DNA from: Methylorubrum extorquens | GTDB lineage: Bacteria; Pseudomonadota; Alphaproteobacteria; Rhizobiales; Beijerinckiaceae | Length of the DNA: 64,000 nt | NCBI RefSeq assembly: GCF_024169925.1 | Contig: NZ_JALJXF010000001.1 | Location: 1,804,001-1,868,000, forward strand | Direction of reading: 5' to 3' | In this document: one piece after another, positions 34,721 through 45,598 of the stretch | Numbering within the stretch: position 1 is the first letter of the stretch | Layout: every line of letters starts with the position of its first letter | Translations under genes and position numbers: made by a program | The notes under the pieces: generated by a model | Seen by the model: only the letters and a program-made list of their open reading frames with translations | What the model was told of the DNA's origin: nothing | Databases searched by the model: none

Positions 34721-37063
34721 ATGTTCGAAGATCGCGCCGTCTCCGCTCGGCCGGCTCCGCGTGCGGGCCGAGTCTTGCGCCTGCTCGCCTCGACATTCCT
34801 GTCGGGAACGGCCCTGTTCGGCTTCGCCGTGCCGGGCCTGGCACAGGATGCGGCCGGCGCCGTCGAGTTGTCCGAGTTGAGCGTGACCGGCGAAGGCCGC
34901 GGCGCCACGCTCGGCGGCGCGCTGTACGGCCCCGGCGGCGCCTCGGGCGCGGTGCCGGGCTACGTCGCCAGCCGCAGCACCGTCGCGACCAAGACCGACA
35001 CCCCGATCCTCGAGACGGCCCAGTCGATCTCCGTCGTTGGCCGCAAGCAGATCCAGGATCAGAACGCGCTGACCATCAACCAAGCGCTGCGCTATACGCC
35101 GAGCGTCACCACCGAGCAGCGCGGCGGCGCGGGCTCGACCCGTCTGGAGCAGTTCTCCATTCGCGGCTTCACCGCGCCGGTCTTCCTCGACGGCCTGCCG
35201 CTTCCCGGGAGCCGCGACGCCTCGCCGACCATCGATCCCTTCCGGTTGGAGCGCGTCGACATCATCAAGGGACCCGCCTCCGTCCTGTACGGACAGTCGG
35301 GGCCGGGCGGCATCGTCAACCTCGTCTCCAAGGTGCCGCAATTCGTCCGTCACGGCGAGATCTTCGTGCAGGGCGGCGGCTTCAACGAGGTGCGTGGCGG
35401 CTTCGATGTCGGGGGCCCGGTCGGCGACGGCACCGGCGGCGTGGCCGACCAGTTCGCCTACCGCGTGATCGGCCTCGGCTGGAAGGGCGACGGGCCGGTA
35501 GTGACCACGGAGGTCGAGCGCTTCTTCATCAATCCGAGCCTCACATGGCGGCCCGACGCGGATACGCAGCTCACGGTCATCGGAAACTACCAGCGCGACC
35601 CGTTCTCGGGCTTCTATGGCGGCTTCCCGGCAATCGGCACGGTGTTCCCGCGCAATTTCGGCAACGGCGTGATCGGGCGCCTGCCGGTCGATTTCTACGA
35701 CGGCGACCGCAACATCGAGCGCTCCGACCGCACCCAGGCCTCGGTCGGCTACCTGTTCGATCATCGCATCAACGAGCACCTGCGTTTCCACTCGGCAGGC
35801 CGTTACTTGCGCACGGAAGGTGACTATCGCAGCGTCTACGGCGCCTTCAACACGGTGACCGCGTCCACCGGACCGATCCTCGGCCGCTCGCAGGGGGGCA
35901 CCCAGGTCGGCATCGACGCCTGGACGATGGACAACAACTTCGTGGCCAACTTCGAGACCGGTCCGGTGGCGCACACCGCCCTGCTCGGCGTCGATCACCG
36001 TACGTTCCGCACGCGCACGCTCGCGACCCCGTTCCCGCGCGCGCCCGACCTGAACGTGCTGTTCCCGAACTACGAGATGAACATCAACTTCCCGGCCTTC
36101 ACCACGGAGGCGGCGATCACCGCCGAGCAGACCGGCGTCTACTTCCAGGACCAGATCAAGTTCGACCGGCTCGTCCTGACACTGGGCGGTCGCTACGACG
36201 TGGCCCGGCAGAGCGGCCCGACGCGTACGCTGGCCACCGGCGCGCTGGCGATCCAGAACGTCCCGGCCGATGCCTTCACGGGGCGGGCGAGCCTTCTCTA
36301 CCTGTTCGACAACGGCATCGCGCCGTACGTCTCCTACAGCGAGGCGTTCGAGCCGATCACCGCCGGGCGCATCTTCGATCCGGCCTTTGGCACGATCGGC
36401 CGCATTCCGGAGCCGATCTCCAGCAACCAATACGAGGCCGGCATCAAGTACCAGCCCCCCGGCACCGACATCCTGCTGACCGCGGCGGCCTTCGATATCC
36501 GCCGCTCGAATGCGACGCAGCCGGACCCGAACCCGGAGCGGCGCAACTTCGTGGTCCAGACCGGCGAGGTCGGCGTCCAGGGTATCGAATTCGAGGCACG
36601 GGCCAACATCACCGAGAACCTGAACCTCATCGGCGGCTTCTCGATCCTCGATACCCGGAACGTCAGCGACATCACCCTCACGACCAACGAGCTGACCGGG
36701 CAGTCGGTGCCGCTCGCCGGCCGCCGGCCGGTGCAGGTGCCGGACTCCACCGCCTCGCTGTTCGTGGATTATCGCTTCACCGAAGGGCCACTGCTCGGAC
36801 TCGGGGTCGGCGGCGGCGTCCGATACCTCGGCCCCTCCTGGGGTGATCCGGCCAACACCTTCAAGGTGCCGGCGAGCATTCTCGTCGATGCCCTGCTCAC
36901 CTACGACCTGAGACACCTCGACGCGACGCTGCAGGGCTTCCAGCTCCAGGTGAACGCGCAGAACCTCCTCGACGAGCGCTACGTGACCGGTTGCTTCAGC
37001 TATCAAACCTGTTTCTACGGGTTGCCGCGCACGGTCTACGGTGCCTTGCGCTACCGCTGGTAG
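34721..37063 (+). CDS. TonB-dependent siderophore receptor
   Basis: 780 residues, ATG 34721. The signal peptide ends near residue 41 (VPGLAQ). There is no N-terminal STN signalling domain, so it is not a transducer-type receptor. The plug domain has SISVVGRKQIQDQNALTINQAL, FSIRGFTAPVFLDGLPL and ERVDIIKGPASVLYG; the rest is a 22-strand barrel ending in YGALRYRW with a terminal aromatic residue. The plug resembles hydroxamate (ferrichrome type) receptors, but substrate cannot be fixed. It heads an operon with DUF3649-like, PepSY and DUF3325-like genes, typical of siderophore-iron release systems. Confidence 0.92.
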   Translation: MFEDRAVSARPAPRAGRVLRLLASTFLSGTALFGFAVPGLAQDAAGAVELSELSVTGEGRGATLGGALYGPGGASGAVPGYVASRSTVATKTDTPILETAQSISVVGRKQIQDQNALTINQALRYTPSVTTEQRGGAGSTRLEQFSIRGFTAPVFLDGLPLPGSRDASPTIDPFRLERVDIIKGPASVLYGQSGPGGIVNLVSKVPQFVRHGEIFVQGGGFNEVRGGFDVGGPVGDGTGGVADQFAYRVIGLGWKGDGPVVTTEVERFFINPSLTWRPDADTQLTVIGNYQRDPFSGFYGGFPAIGTVFPRNFGNGVIGRLPVDFYDGDRNIERSDRTQASVGYLFDHRINEHLRFHSAGRYLRTEGDYRSVYGAFNTVTASTGPILGRSQGGTQVGIDAWTMDNNFVANFETGPVAHTALLGVDHRTFRTRTLATPFPRAPDLNVLFPNYEMNINFPAFTTEAAITAEQTGVYFQDQIKFDRLVLTLGGRYDVARQSGPTRTLATGALAIQNVPADAFTGRASLLYLFDNGIAPYVSYSEAFEPITAGRIFDPAFGTIGRIPEPISSNQYEAGIKYQPPGTDILLTAAAFDIRRSNATQPDPNPERRNFVVQTGEVGVQGIEFEARANITENLNLIGGFSILDTRNVSDITLTTNELTGQSVPLAGRRPVQVPDSTASLFVDYRFTEGPLLGLGVGGGVRYLGPSWGDPANTFKVPASILVDALLTYDLRHLDATLQGFQLQVNAQNLLDERYVTGCFSYQTCFYGLPRTVYGALRYRW

Positions 37064-37074
37064 GAGGCCTTCGC

Positions 37075-37377
37075 ATGGCGGCACAGGGCAGAACGACGGC
37101 GCTTGAGCGGGCCTCCGTGGCCGGCCGGGTCGTGCTGGCGGCGGGCGGGGGCTACGGCGTCGCGGCGCTGGCCACCGCGCTTCTGTCGCTAACCCTGCCG
37201 ATGGCGCGCTCGGAGGCGGTGGCGACGGCGACGCTGCTCAGCTTCGCCGTGATGGCGGGCATCGTCGTCCTCGTCTTTTCGATGCGCACGCTGCTGCGGG
37301 CGCTCCTCACCGTGGCCGGCACGGCCGTCGTGCTGGGCGCCCTCCTCTGGCTGGCGATGGGAGGATCCACGCCATGA
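37075..37377 (+). CDS. DUF3649-like small membrane protein of the iron-uptake operon
   Basis: 100 residues, ATG 37075 with AGGAGG (37062-37067) overlapping the receptor stop. Three hydrophobic helices fill most of the chain (VVLAAGGGYGVAALATALL, ATATLLSFAVMAGIVVLVF, LTVAGTAVVLGALLWLAM). Such proteins commonly lie between a TonB receptor and a PepSY reductase. The molecular role is unknown. It overlaps the next gene (ATGA). Confidence 0.75.
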   Translation: MAAQGRTTALERASVAGRVVLAAGGGYGVAALATALLSLTLPMARSEAVATATLLSFAVMAGIVVLVFSMRTLLRALLTVAGTAVVLGALLWLAMGGSTP

Positions 37378-38966
37378 AGGGAAGCTTCCGCCAATCGATG
37401 GCGTGGCTGCACACGTGGTCCGGCCTGATCGTCGGCTGGGTGCTGTTCGCGATCTTCGTCACCGGCACCGCGAGCTACTACCGGCCGGACATCTCCCGCT
37501 GGATGCGCCCCGAATTCACGCAGGTCGAGCCGGTGGAGGCCGCCGCCCTCGGAGCAGCGGCAGAGCATGCGGTGGCCTATCTCGGCCAGCACGCGGCCAA
37601 GGCCCGGACGTGGTATGTCGGCCTGCCGCAACCCGACAATCCCGTGCTCGACCTGTTCTGGCGCACCCGGCCGGGCGAGCGTCCGGGCCATATCCTGCTC
37701 GATCCGCGCACCGGGGCCGAGTCCACCGTGCGCGACACGCAGGGCGGCGACTTCCTCTACCGCTTCCATTTCGAACTGCACATGCCGCCGCTCTGGGGGC
37801 GCTGGGTCGTCGGCCTCTGCGCGATGATCATGCTGGTGGCGCTGATCTCCGGCATCGTCACACACAAGCGGATCTTCGCCGACTTCTTCACCTTCCGCCG
37901 CGACAAGGCGCCCCGGCGCAGCTGGCTCGACGCCCACAACGTCACCGGCGTGCTGGCGCTGCCGTTCCACGTGATGATCACCTATACCGGGATCGTCACC
38001 CTCGCGACCTTCTACATGCCCTGGGGCGTGACCACCGCCTACAAGGGCAACAGCCAGACCTTCTTCACCGAGGCCAACTGGACCACCACCCCGCGCCCGC
38101 CCGCGAAGCAGGCCGCCGCGCTGGCGCCGCTCGGGCCGATCGTGGAGCGGGCGCTCGCGTCCCGGGCGGAGCCGCTGGAGCGGCTGATGATCGTCAATCC
38201 GGGCGACGCCAACGCCACCGTGGTCGCGGTGTTCGAGGAGCCGCACGGCCTCTCGCACGAGCATCCGCAGATCGCCTTCGACGGGGTGAGCGGCGAAATC
38301 CTCGAAGTCCGCGACGGTGGCCTCAAGCCCGCGGCCAAGACCTTCACGGTGATGACCGGCCTGCACGAGGCGCACTTCGCCGGCACCCTGCTGCGGCTGG
38401 TGTTCTTCCTGTGCGGGGTCATGGGCTGCGCCATGGTCGCCACCGGCGTCGTGCTCTGGTCGCTGGCGCGCCTGCCGAAGGCGGGGGAGCGGCCCTTCTT
38501 CGGCCTGCGGCTGGTCCAGGCGCTGAACGTCGGCAGCATCGCCGGCCTGCCGGCGGCCATCGCCTGCTTCTTCCTCGCCAACCGGCTCCTGCCCGTCGGT
38601 CTCGCCGGGCGCGAGGAGTGGGAGATCCGCGTCTTCTTCGGCGCCTGGATCGTCGCGGCCCTGGTGCCGCTCGTCCGTCCGCAGCGCCGGGCGTGGTGCG
38701 AGGGTCTGGCCGCCGTGTCGGTGCTGGGTCTCGCGGTGGTCGCGGCCGACATCGCGACGATCCCCGACCATCCCTTGCGACTGGGGGGCGGCGATCCGCT
38801 CTTCGCGTGGTTCGACGGGGCGATGCTGCTGCTGGCAGGCCTGTTCGCGCTCGCCGCCCGCAAGATCCTGCGCTACGAGGCGCCGAAGCGGGCCGCAAGG
38901 CCTGCCCAGGTTCCCGCCTCTCCCGCCCGCCAGACCGCGCGGCGCCCGGAGCCGACCCACGCATGA
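37374..38966 (+). CDS. PepSY-associated transmembrane protein (siderophore reductase-like)
   Basis: 530 residues, ATG 37374 coupled to the upstream gene. The first helix is GLIVGWVLFAIFVTGTASYY, a periplasmic PepSY domain follows, and the remaining segments include WVVGLCAMIMLVALISGIVTHKR, LRLVFFLCGVMGCAMVATG and several near the C-terminus. Histidines at helix ends (FHFELHMPPLWG, IVTHKRIF, PFHVMITYTG, TGLHEAHF) could bind haem, as proposed for FoxB/FpiA-like proteins that reduce ferric siderophores. The role in iron release is inferred. Confidence 0.85.
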   Translation: MKGSFRQSMAWLHTWSGLIVGWVLFAIFVTGTASYYRPDISRWMRPEFTQVEPVEAAALGAAAEHAVAYLGQHAAKARTWYVGLPQPDNPVLDLFWRTRPGERPGHILLDPRTGAESTVRDTQGGDFLYRFHFELHMPPLWGRWVVGLCAMIMLVALISGIVTHKRIFADFFTFRRDKAPRRSWLDAHNVTGVLALPFHVMITYTGIVTLATFYMPWGVTTAYKGNSQTFFTEANWTTTPRPPAKQAAALAPLGPIVERALASRAEPLERLMIVNPGDANATVVAVFEEPHGLSHEHPQIAFDGVSGEILEVRDGGLKPAAKTFTVMTGLHEAHFAGTLLRLVFFLCGVMGCAMVATGVVLWSLARLPKAGERPFFGLRLVQALNVGSIAGLPAAIACFFLANRLLPVGLAGREEWEIRVFFGAWIVAALVPLVRPQRRAWCEGLAAVSVLGLAVVAADIATIPDHPLRLGGGDPLFAWFDGAMLLLAGLFALAARKILRYEAPKRAARPAQVPASPARQTARRPEPTHA

Positions 38967-39310
38967 CGCCCCTCGTCCTCGCCGTGAACCTTGGCTTGAG
39001 CTTCGCCGCGCTCGCTGCCCTCTGCCTCAGCCTGAACCGGCACCACACCGAGGTGTTCGACCGCAAGGCGGAGCGGGCGGCGGTGCTACGCCTGCGCCTC
39101 TTCGGCTGGGGCGCCATCGCGCTCTCCTTCGTCGTCGCCGGGCTTTGGGAGGGCTGGGCGTTCGGTCCCGTCCAGTGGATCGGCGCGCTGACCGGCGCGG
39201 CGCTCGGGCTGGTGCTGCTCCTGTCCTACCGGCCGCGCTACGTCGCCCCCGCCGCGCTCGCCGCCCTCGTCGCGGCCGCGCTGCCGCTCGCGGTTCTCGC
39301 CGTCGCCTGA
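38963..39310 (+). CDS. DUF3325-like membrane protein
   Basis: 115 residues, ATG 38963 overlapping the PepSY gene by four bases. The N-terminal helix is followed by LSLNRHHTEVF, a feature of the family, and then three more hydrophobic segments. It is a recurrent last member of TonB-receptor/PepSY iron operons; function unknown. Confidence 0.75.
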   Translation: MTPLVLAVNLGLSFAALAALCLSLNRHHTEVFDRKAERAAVLRLRLFGWGAIALSFVVAGLWEGWAFGPVQWIGALTGAALGLVLLLSYRPRYVAPAALAALVAAALPLAVLAVA

Positions 39311-39314
39311 ATCT

Positions 39315-39608
39315 GTGGCCCCGCTCCCGCCCCGCGAGGCGCTCGCCCTCGCAAGCCGCCTGCTCACCGCGCACGGCTTTCGCGAGACCGCCCGCAACGA
39401 ACGCGGCGACAGCCTTTATCTCGCCCGCGGCGAGGGGCCGGAGCGGCTGCGCCTGTCGAACCATGCCCGCACGTCGAAGCAGCGGCGGGTCCATCCGGAG
39501 GTGATGGCGAGCCTCGTGATCCGCGCGCCGAAGACGGACGCGCAGGTCGCCGCCCTGGTCGAGGCGGCCCTGCGCGACTTCGCGGGTGGGCTCGCGCGGC
39601 GGGGGTGA
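39315..39608 (+). CDS. Hypothetical protein, 97 residues
   Basis: GTG start at 39315, four bases after the DUF3325-like gene. Soluble and basic, with RLRLSNHARTSKQRRVHPEVMASLVI in the centre, an arrangement that looks like a small alpha/beta domain. Not recognised. Codon use resembles neighbouring genes, so it is likely real and the last operon gene. Confidence 0.55.
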   Translation: MAPLPPREALALASRLLTAHGFRETARNERGDSLYLARGEGPERLRLSNHARTSKQRRVHPEVMASLVIRAPKTDAQVAALVEAALRDFAGGLARRG

Positions 39609-39612
39609 CGCC

Positions 39613-39757
39613 TCATACCCAATCCGGTTGATCCCTTCGGGATGGCGGGTTTGGGCTTCGGCGGGACCCCATCGCGCTCGCGCGATGGGGTCCCCTCCTC
39701 AGGCGCCGCGCGGGCTTGCTTATCCGGTCCCCGCTTGGATCAAGCGGAAACCGGATC
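39613..39757. repeat. Dispersed intergenic repeat, family A, copy 2, with inserted hairpin
   Basis: Most of this element is the reverse complement of 11359-11465. Between the two conserved halves sits an extra perfect hairpin, GGGACCCCATCGCG (39663-39676) and CGCGATGGGGTCCC (39681-39694), missing at the other copy. It separates two convergent genes. Confidence 0.8.
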
Positions 39758-40382
39758 AGAGCGAGGCGCTGGCGCGGCGCATCCGGCGCCGGTCGGCGGG
39801 GATCTCGAACACACCCGACCACAGCCCGACACGGCGGCCCCAGGCGCGCCGGTCCTGGGCCTCGTAGGCGGCCGGCGAGCTCCGGTCGGCGATGGCGTAG
39901 CCGTTGGCCACCATCCAGGCGGCGAGGTCCTCGCCGTCGCGCCGGCACAGCGCGGTGCCGTCCGACCCGCGCAGCTCGCAGGTCACGCTCTCCCCGCCGA
40001 TCCGCGCCGTCAGGGCCTCGGCGGCGGCGCGGCCGCAGGCATAGTCGCGCTCATGCCCGTCGGAACAGGTCTGGTCGAGGTCGGGCGCGTCGATGCCGTA
40101 GAGCCGCAGGCGCCGCCCGCCGAGGTCGAGGGTCGCGCCGTCGACGACCGTGGCGGGGCCGCTCACGGTCCGGGGTGCGGCCTCGCCCGCGCGGGCCGGC
40201 GGGGCCTGGAGACCGGTGAGCAGCGCCAGCGCGGGAACGGCGAGCGCGGCGAGCAGGCGCCGGGCACTTGGCTCTGCACTTGGGGCCCCCGAGGGGCGAT
40301 CGTCGTGGGATCGGGCCGGGCTGGCGATGGTGCCGACGAGGCAGGCGGCGTAGATCAGCAGGATGGCGGCGGTGAGCGACAT
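39756..40382 (-). CDS. Thermonuclease (SNase-like) family protein
   Basis: 208 residues, ATG at 40382. N-terminal hydrophobic segment (LTAAILLIYAACLVGTIASP) and a second near residues 42-60, then an SNase-like domain with VVDGATLDLGGRRLRLYGID and EDLAAWMVANGYAIAD. The RLYGIDAPD region carries the first conserved Arg. Six cysteines in the domain suggest an exported, disulphide-containing form. It would cleave nucleic acids outside the cytosol if active; many such homologues are uncharacterised. Confidence 0.8.
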   Translation of the reverse strand: MSLTAAILLIYAACLVGTIASPARSHDDRPSGAPSAEPSARRLLAALAVPALALLTGLQAPPARAGEAAPRTVSGPATVVDGATLDLGGRRLRLYGIDAPDLDQTCSDGHERDYACGRAAAEALTARIGGESVTCELRGSDGTALCRRDGEDLAAWMVANGYAIADRSSPAAYEAQDRRAWGRRVGLWSGVFEIPADRRRMRRASASL

Positions 40383-40533
40383 CGGAATGGGGCTTTCGGG
40401 AAGAGGGCATTCGGCGCGCCGCTCAGAGGCGCTGCGCCGTCGATGCCGCCTTCTCGCAGACGGGCTGTCGCGCGAGCCTGACGCCGCCTGTCAGCCTCGC
40501 GTCAGCCGAGCTCGGGCATCTCTGCGCCGCGCC

Positions 40534-40881
40534 ATGGCTCGTGCCCCGATGTCCCCTTTCCCGCTCCGCCCTCTCCTCCTCGCACTCGTCGCGCTGATCC
40601 CGGCTCTGAGTGCCGTGCCTTTCGGCGCCTCCCCTGCGCGAGCCGACGACGATGGCGAGCGGGCGCGGCGGGCCCTGGAGCGGGGCGAGATCCGCCCCCT
40701 GGACGCGGTGCTCGCCGCCGCCCGCGCCGCCGTACCGGGGGACGTGGTGGCGCTCGACCTCAAGCGCGACGACGGGCGCTGGCTCTACAAGCTGCGCATC
40801 CTCGGCACCGACGGGCGGCGCCGCGACGTGAAGATCGACGCCAGCTCCCTCAAGCTCCTCGACGTGGACGACGATGATTGA
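40534..40881 (+). CDS. Periplasmic PepSY-domain protein
   Basis: 115 residues from ATG 40534 (ATG 40549 gives 110). The signal peptide ends at ARA before DDDGERARR. The PepSY domain covers the rest: GEIRPLDAVLAAARAAVPGD and VALDLKRDDGRWLYKLRIL, ending in an acidic tail. It lies 24 bases upstream of the two-component genes and may be co-transcribed. PepSY proteins are thought to inhibit proteases or modulate sensors. Confidence 0.8.
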   Translation: MARAPMSPFPLRPLLLALVALIPALSAVPFGASPARADDDGERARRALERGEIRPLDAVLAAARAAVPGDVVALDLKRDDGRWLYKLRILGTDGRRRDVKIDASSLKLLDVDDDD

Positions 40882-40905
40882 GGCCTGCGCGCTTCCGGGG
40901 ACGAC

Positions 40906-41589
40906 ATGCGCATCCTCGTCGTAGAGGACGAGCCGCGCATCGCGGCCGACATCCGCGAGGGTCTGGAGCGGGCCGGCTACATCGCCGAGATCGTCGGCGA
41001 CGGCGAGGCGGCGTGGTTCCGGGCTGACACCGAGACCTACGACGCCATGGTGCTCGACCTCGGCCTGCCACGCCTCGACGGGCTCGGCGTGCTGCGCCGC
41101 CTGCGCGGGGCCGGCGTCGCCCTTCCGGTGCTGATCCTCACCGCCCGCGACGGCTGGCGCGAGCGGGTCGAGGGGATCGACGCGGGCGCCGACGACTACC
41201 TCGTCAAGCCGTTCCGGATGGAGGAGCTGGTGGCACGGCTGCGCGCCATCCTGCGCCGCACCGCCGGCCACGCCTCTCCCGTCCTGCGGGCGGGCGCGGT
41301 CGAACTCGACACCCGCACCCGTGCGGTCTCCGTGGCGGGCCGCGAGACCGACCTCACCGCGCTCGAATACCGCCTCCTCGCCTTCCTGCTCCACCGCCAG
41401 GGGCAGGTCGTGGCGGCGGGCGAGCTGCTCGACCATCTCCACGGCAGCGACAGCGACCGCGAGGCCAACGCGCTGGAGGCCCTGCTGACCCGGCTGCGGC
41501 GCAAGCTCGGCCCCGGCATCATCGAGACCCGCCGCGGCCACGGCTACCTCGTGCCGTCCGATTCCCCCGGCAGCACGGACGCGCGATGA
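40906..41589 (+). CDS. OmpR/PhoB-type response regulator
   Basis: 227 residues, ATG 40906. The receiver has E8/D9, phospho-acceptor D51 (MVLDLGLP), T79 and K101 (LVKPF). The C-terminal winged helix begins near residue 125 (VELDTRTRAVSVAGRE) and contains LTALEYRLLAFLLHR and RRGHGYLV. It pairs with the kinase at 41663, 73 bases downstream, and resembles PhoP/QseB-type regulators. The signal is unknown. Confidence 0.93.
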   Translation: MRILVVEDEPRIAADIREGLERAGYIAEIVGDGEAAWFRADTETYDAMVLDLGLPRLDGLGVLRRLRGAGVALPVLILTARDGWRERVEGIDAGADDYLVKPFRMEELVARLRAILRRTAGHASPVLRAGAVELDTRTRAVSVAGRETDLTALEYRLLAFLLHRQGQVVAAGELLDHLHGSDSDREANALEALLTRLRRKLGPGIIETRRGHGYLVPSDSPGSTDAR

Positions 41590-41619
41590 GCTTGGGTGCA
41601 AGGGATCAGGGAAACGTAC

Positions 41620-41645
41620 CCCTCTGCCCGCGCGCGGGCAGAGGG
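41620..41645. repeat. 26-bp perfect palindrome between regulator and kinase genes
   Basis: CCCTCTGCCCGCG (41620-41632) followed directly by its reverse complement CGCGGGCAGAGGG (41633-41645). It belongs to the CTCT-CCCC-GC type of dispersed palindrome found at 17151 and may modulate kinase expression relative to the regulator. Confidence 0.75.
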
Positions 41646-41662
41646 AATGACGGCGCCGGTCC

Positions 41663-43045
41663 ATGATGCCGTTCCTGAAGCGGGGCTCGCTGCGCCTGCG
41701 GCTCGGACTCGCCGCCGCCGGGCTGATCGCCCTGGCGCTGGTGCTGGCCGGGATCGGGCTGACGCTGATCTTCGACCGGGTGCTCGACGCCCGCACCGCC
41801 GACGGCCTCGACCGCACCGCCAAGCTCATCGCCGGGCAGGTCGCCCTGGCGCCGGACGGAGCCCCGACCCTGCCGCGCGAGCCGCCGGATTCGCGCTTCT
41901 CGACGCCCTATGGCGGCCTCTACTGGCAGGTTGAGCGGCAAGTCGGGCACCAAGTCGAGCATGCGGACGGCACCGCTCTGCGCTCGCGCTCGCTCTGGGA
42001 CCGCAGCCTCGGTACGGTTCCGGACACCTCCGAGGAGCCGGCGGTCGGCGACCTTGCCGGGCCGGATGGCGGCCGGCTCATCGCCGTGACCCGGCGGGTC
42101 TCGATTCCGGGCAACGGCGGCGCGGTGGCGCTCACCGTCACGGTGGCCGAGGACCGGCGCGACTTGGCCCAGAGCCGCGCCACCTTCCTGCGCCTGCTGG
42201 TGCCCTCGCTCGGCGCGCTGTTCGCGGCGCTGACGCTCGCCATGTCGCTGTTCGTGCGCCGGGCGCTGGCGCCCTTCCGGACCCTGCGGGCGGATCTCGC
42301 CGCGATCCATGCCGGGACGCAGGCGCGGCTGCCCGACACCTTTCCCGAGGAGGTGCGCCCGCTGGTGGCCGACCTCAACCGCCTGCTCGACGCGCAGGAG
42401 CGCGACCTGGAGCGGGCACGCACGGGCGCCGGCGACATGGCCCACGGCCTCAAGACCCCGCTCGCGGTGCTCGACGCGCTGGCCCGCCGCACGGAAGCCG
42501 CCGCCCCTGCCCTGGCGGCCGAGATCGCCGAGCAGGCGCACGCCATGGGCCGGCAGGTCGAGCGCACGCTCGCCCGGGCGCGGGCCGCGTCGGGGGGCTT
42601 GCGGCGGCGCGCCTGCCCTATCGGACCGGCCATGGCGCGGATCGTCGGAGCCCTCAAGCGCCTGCCCGAGGGCGAGGCCCTGCGCTGGGAGATCGCAGTC
42701 CCGGAAAACATCGCCTTCCCCGGCGACGAGGGCGACCTCACCGAGATCCTGGGCAACCTCCTCGACAACGCCCGCAAATGGGCCCACCGCCGCATCCGCG
42801 TCTCGGGACGCGCGGAGGGCGGCGAACACCGTCTGGTGCTGGAGGATGACGGCCCCGGCATGAGCGAGGCGGCCATCGCCGGCATCGCCCGCGGCCGGCG
42901 CTGGGACGAGACCCGGCCCGGCACCGGCTTCGGCATCGCCATCGCCCGCGACCTCGCGGAGGGCGTCGGTGCGCGGATGGATCTCAACCGCTCCGAACTC
43001 GGTGGCCTTCGGGTGGAGATGATCTGGCCGGTCCCGGCGGCTTGA
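41663..43045 (+). CDS. Two-component sensor histidine kinase
   Basis: 460 residues, ATG 41663 (41666 possible). Two membrane helices (residues about 12-35 and 175-200) flank a periplasmic sensor domain. A HAMP region follows (RRALAPFRTLRADLAAIHAG), then the H-box MAHGLKTPLAVL and an ATPase domain with NLLDNARKWA, DDGPGM and GTGFGIAIA. Its H-box with Gly-Leu-Lys is typical of the PhoQ/QseC-like group. Partner of the upstream regulator. Confidence 0.92.
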   Translation: MMPFLKRGSLRLRLGLAAAGLIALALVLAGIGLTLIFDRVLDARTADGLDRTAKLIAGQVALAPDGAPTLPREPPDSRFSTPYGGLYWQVERQVGHQVEHADGTALRSRSLWDRSLGTVPDTSEEPAVGDLAGPDGGRLIAVTRRVSIPGNGGAVALTVTVAEDRRDLAQSRATFLRLLVPSLGALFAALTLAMSLFVRRALAPFRTLRADLAAIHAGTQARLPDTFPEEVRPLVADLNRLLDAQERDLERARTGAGDMAHGLKTPLAVLDALARRTEAAAPALAAEIAEQAHAMGRQVERTLARARAASGGLRRRACPIGPAMARIVGALKRLPEGEALRWEIAVPENIAFPGDEGDLTEILGNLLDNARKWAHRRIRVSGRAEGGEHRLVLEDDGPGMSEAAIAGIARGRRWDETRPGTGFGIAIARDLAEGVGARMDLNRSELGGLRVEMIWPVPAA

Positions 43046-43069
43046 GGCCGATGCCGGATCGACAAAGCT

Positions 43070-43456
43070 TCAGGCGACTTGGGCGAGCGCGCCGAGCAGG
43101 TCGGAGCGGCAATAGGGCTTCGGCAGGAAGCCGGCATCGGGCAGGTCGTCGGCGTGTGGCCGGACCCGGCCCGAGGTGACGATGAGGCGGATATGCGGCC
43201 AGCGTGCCCGCACCCGTGCGGCCAGTGTCAGCCCGTCCATCGAGCCCGGCATGTCGATGTCGGTGAACAGCGTGTCGAAAGCCTGCGCCCTCCCCTCCAG
43301 CAGCCTCAGGGCCGCGTCGGCATCGGAAGCCTCGGCCACCGGCAGGCCGGCATCCTCCAGCATGTCCACGGCCACCATGCGCACGAAACACTCGTCCTCG
43401 ACGACGAGGATGTGCGGCGCGGAGGACGGATAGGTCGGCTCGGACAGACAGGACAT
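43070..43456 (-). CDS. Single-domain response regulator receiver
   Basis: 128 residues from the ATG at 43456; the frame is open further upstream but that part looks non-coding. Receiver domain only: VVEDECFVRM acidic pair, phospho-acceptor in FTDIDMPG, and lysine in FLPKPY. There is no output domain, so it would act by protein contact or as a phosphate sink. It is convergent with the sensor kinase gene. The hybrid kinase at 46297 is a possible partner. Confidence 0.85.
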   Translation of the reverse strand: MSCLSEPTYPSSAPHILVVEDECFVRMVAVDMLEDAGLPVAEASDADAALRLLEGRAQAFDTLFTDIDMPGSMDGLTLAARVRARWPHIRLIVTSGRVRPHADDLPDAGFLPKPYCRSDLLGALAQVA

Positions 43457-43870
43457 TGGGGTGAAGCGAGCTGCAGAATTTCGAAGGGAGGCGGCTTTCC
43501 TCAAAGTGCCCGCGCGGCGATTGGTTTCAGCGGAGCCGCAGAAGATTCGAAGAAGTATCGACATGAATCACGGCCCGACGAGCCTGCCGGGCGCTCGCCG
43601 GGCCGTGTATTGCCACCCCCTGGCCTTTGCATTACGGGAGCCAGAATCGGGTGATCGAGGCCCGCCATGACACCTTCATGACGACGCCCTTGCCTCACGA
43701 CGCCTCCGTCCCCTCCCGTCGGCGCCTGCGACCGGCGCCGCTGCCGGCGCCCGCCCCCTTCTTCGTATCCCGGCCGCAGCGCTCCTCCATGACGATCCTG
43801 CGCCTGGACAGCGGACCGGACGGGTTGCCCCCGATGACGGCCGGGGAAGAAACCGCGCTGGAGACCTGCC
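43457..43870. other. Region upstream of the kai operon
   Basis: 414 bases between divergent genes. Expected to hold the kai operon promoter. A possible short ORF (43678-43881) runs into kaiC. No clear -35/-10 pair or operator was found. Confidence 0.4.

Positions 43871-43881
<11 letters not shown>
43678..43881 (+). CDS. Possible leader ORF overlapping the kaiC start
   Basis: 67 residues from ATG 43678, rich in Pro, Arg and Ala in the first half, then RSSMTILRLDSGPDG and ending TCLGV. Its last eleven bases overlap the kaiC TTG start, which would permit translational coupling. No family is recognised, and the first half may not be coding. Confidence 0.35.

Positions 43882-45594
<1,713 letters not shown>

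Positions 45595-45598
<4 letters not shown>

Noticed and set aside
34256..37084. A 942-codon open frame on the minus strand across the TonB receptor
   Set aside because: Shadow of the receptor, whose plug and barrel motifs are unmistakable on the plus strand.
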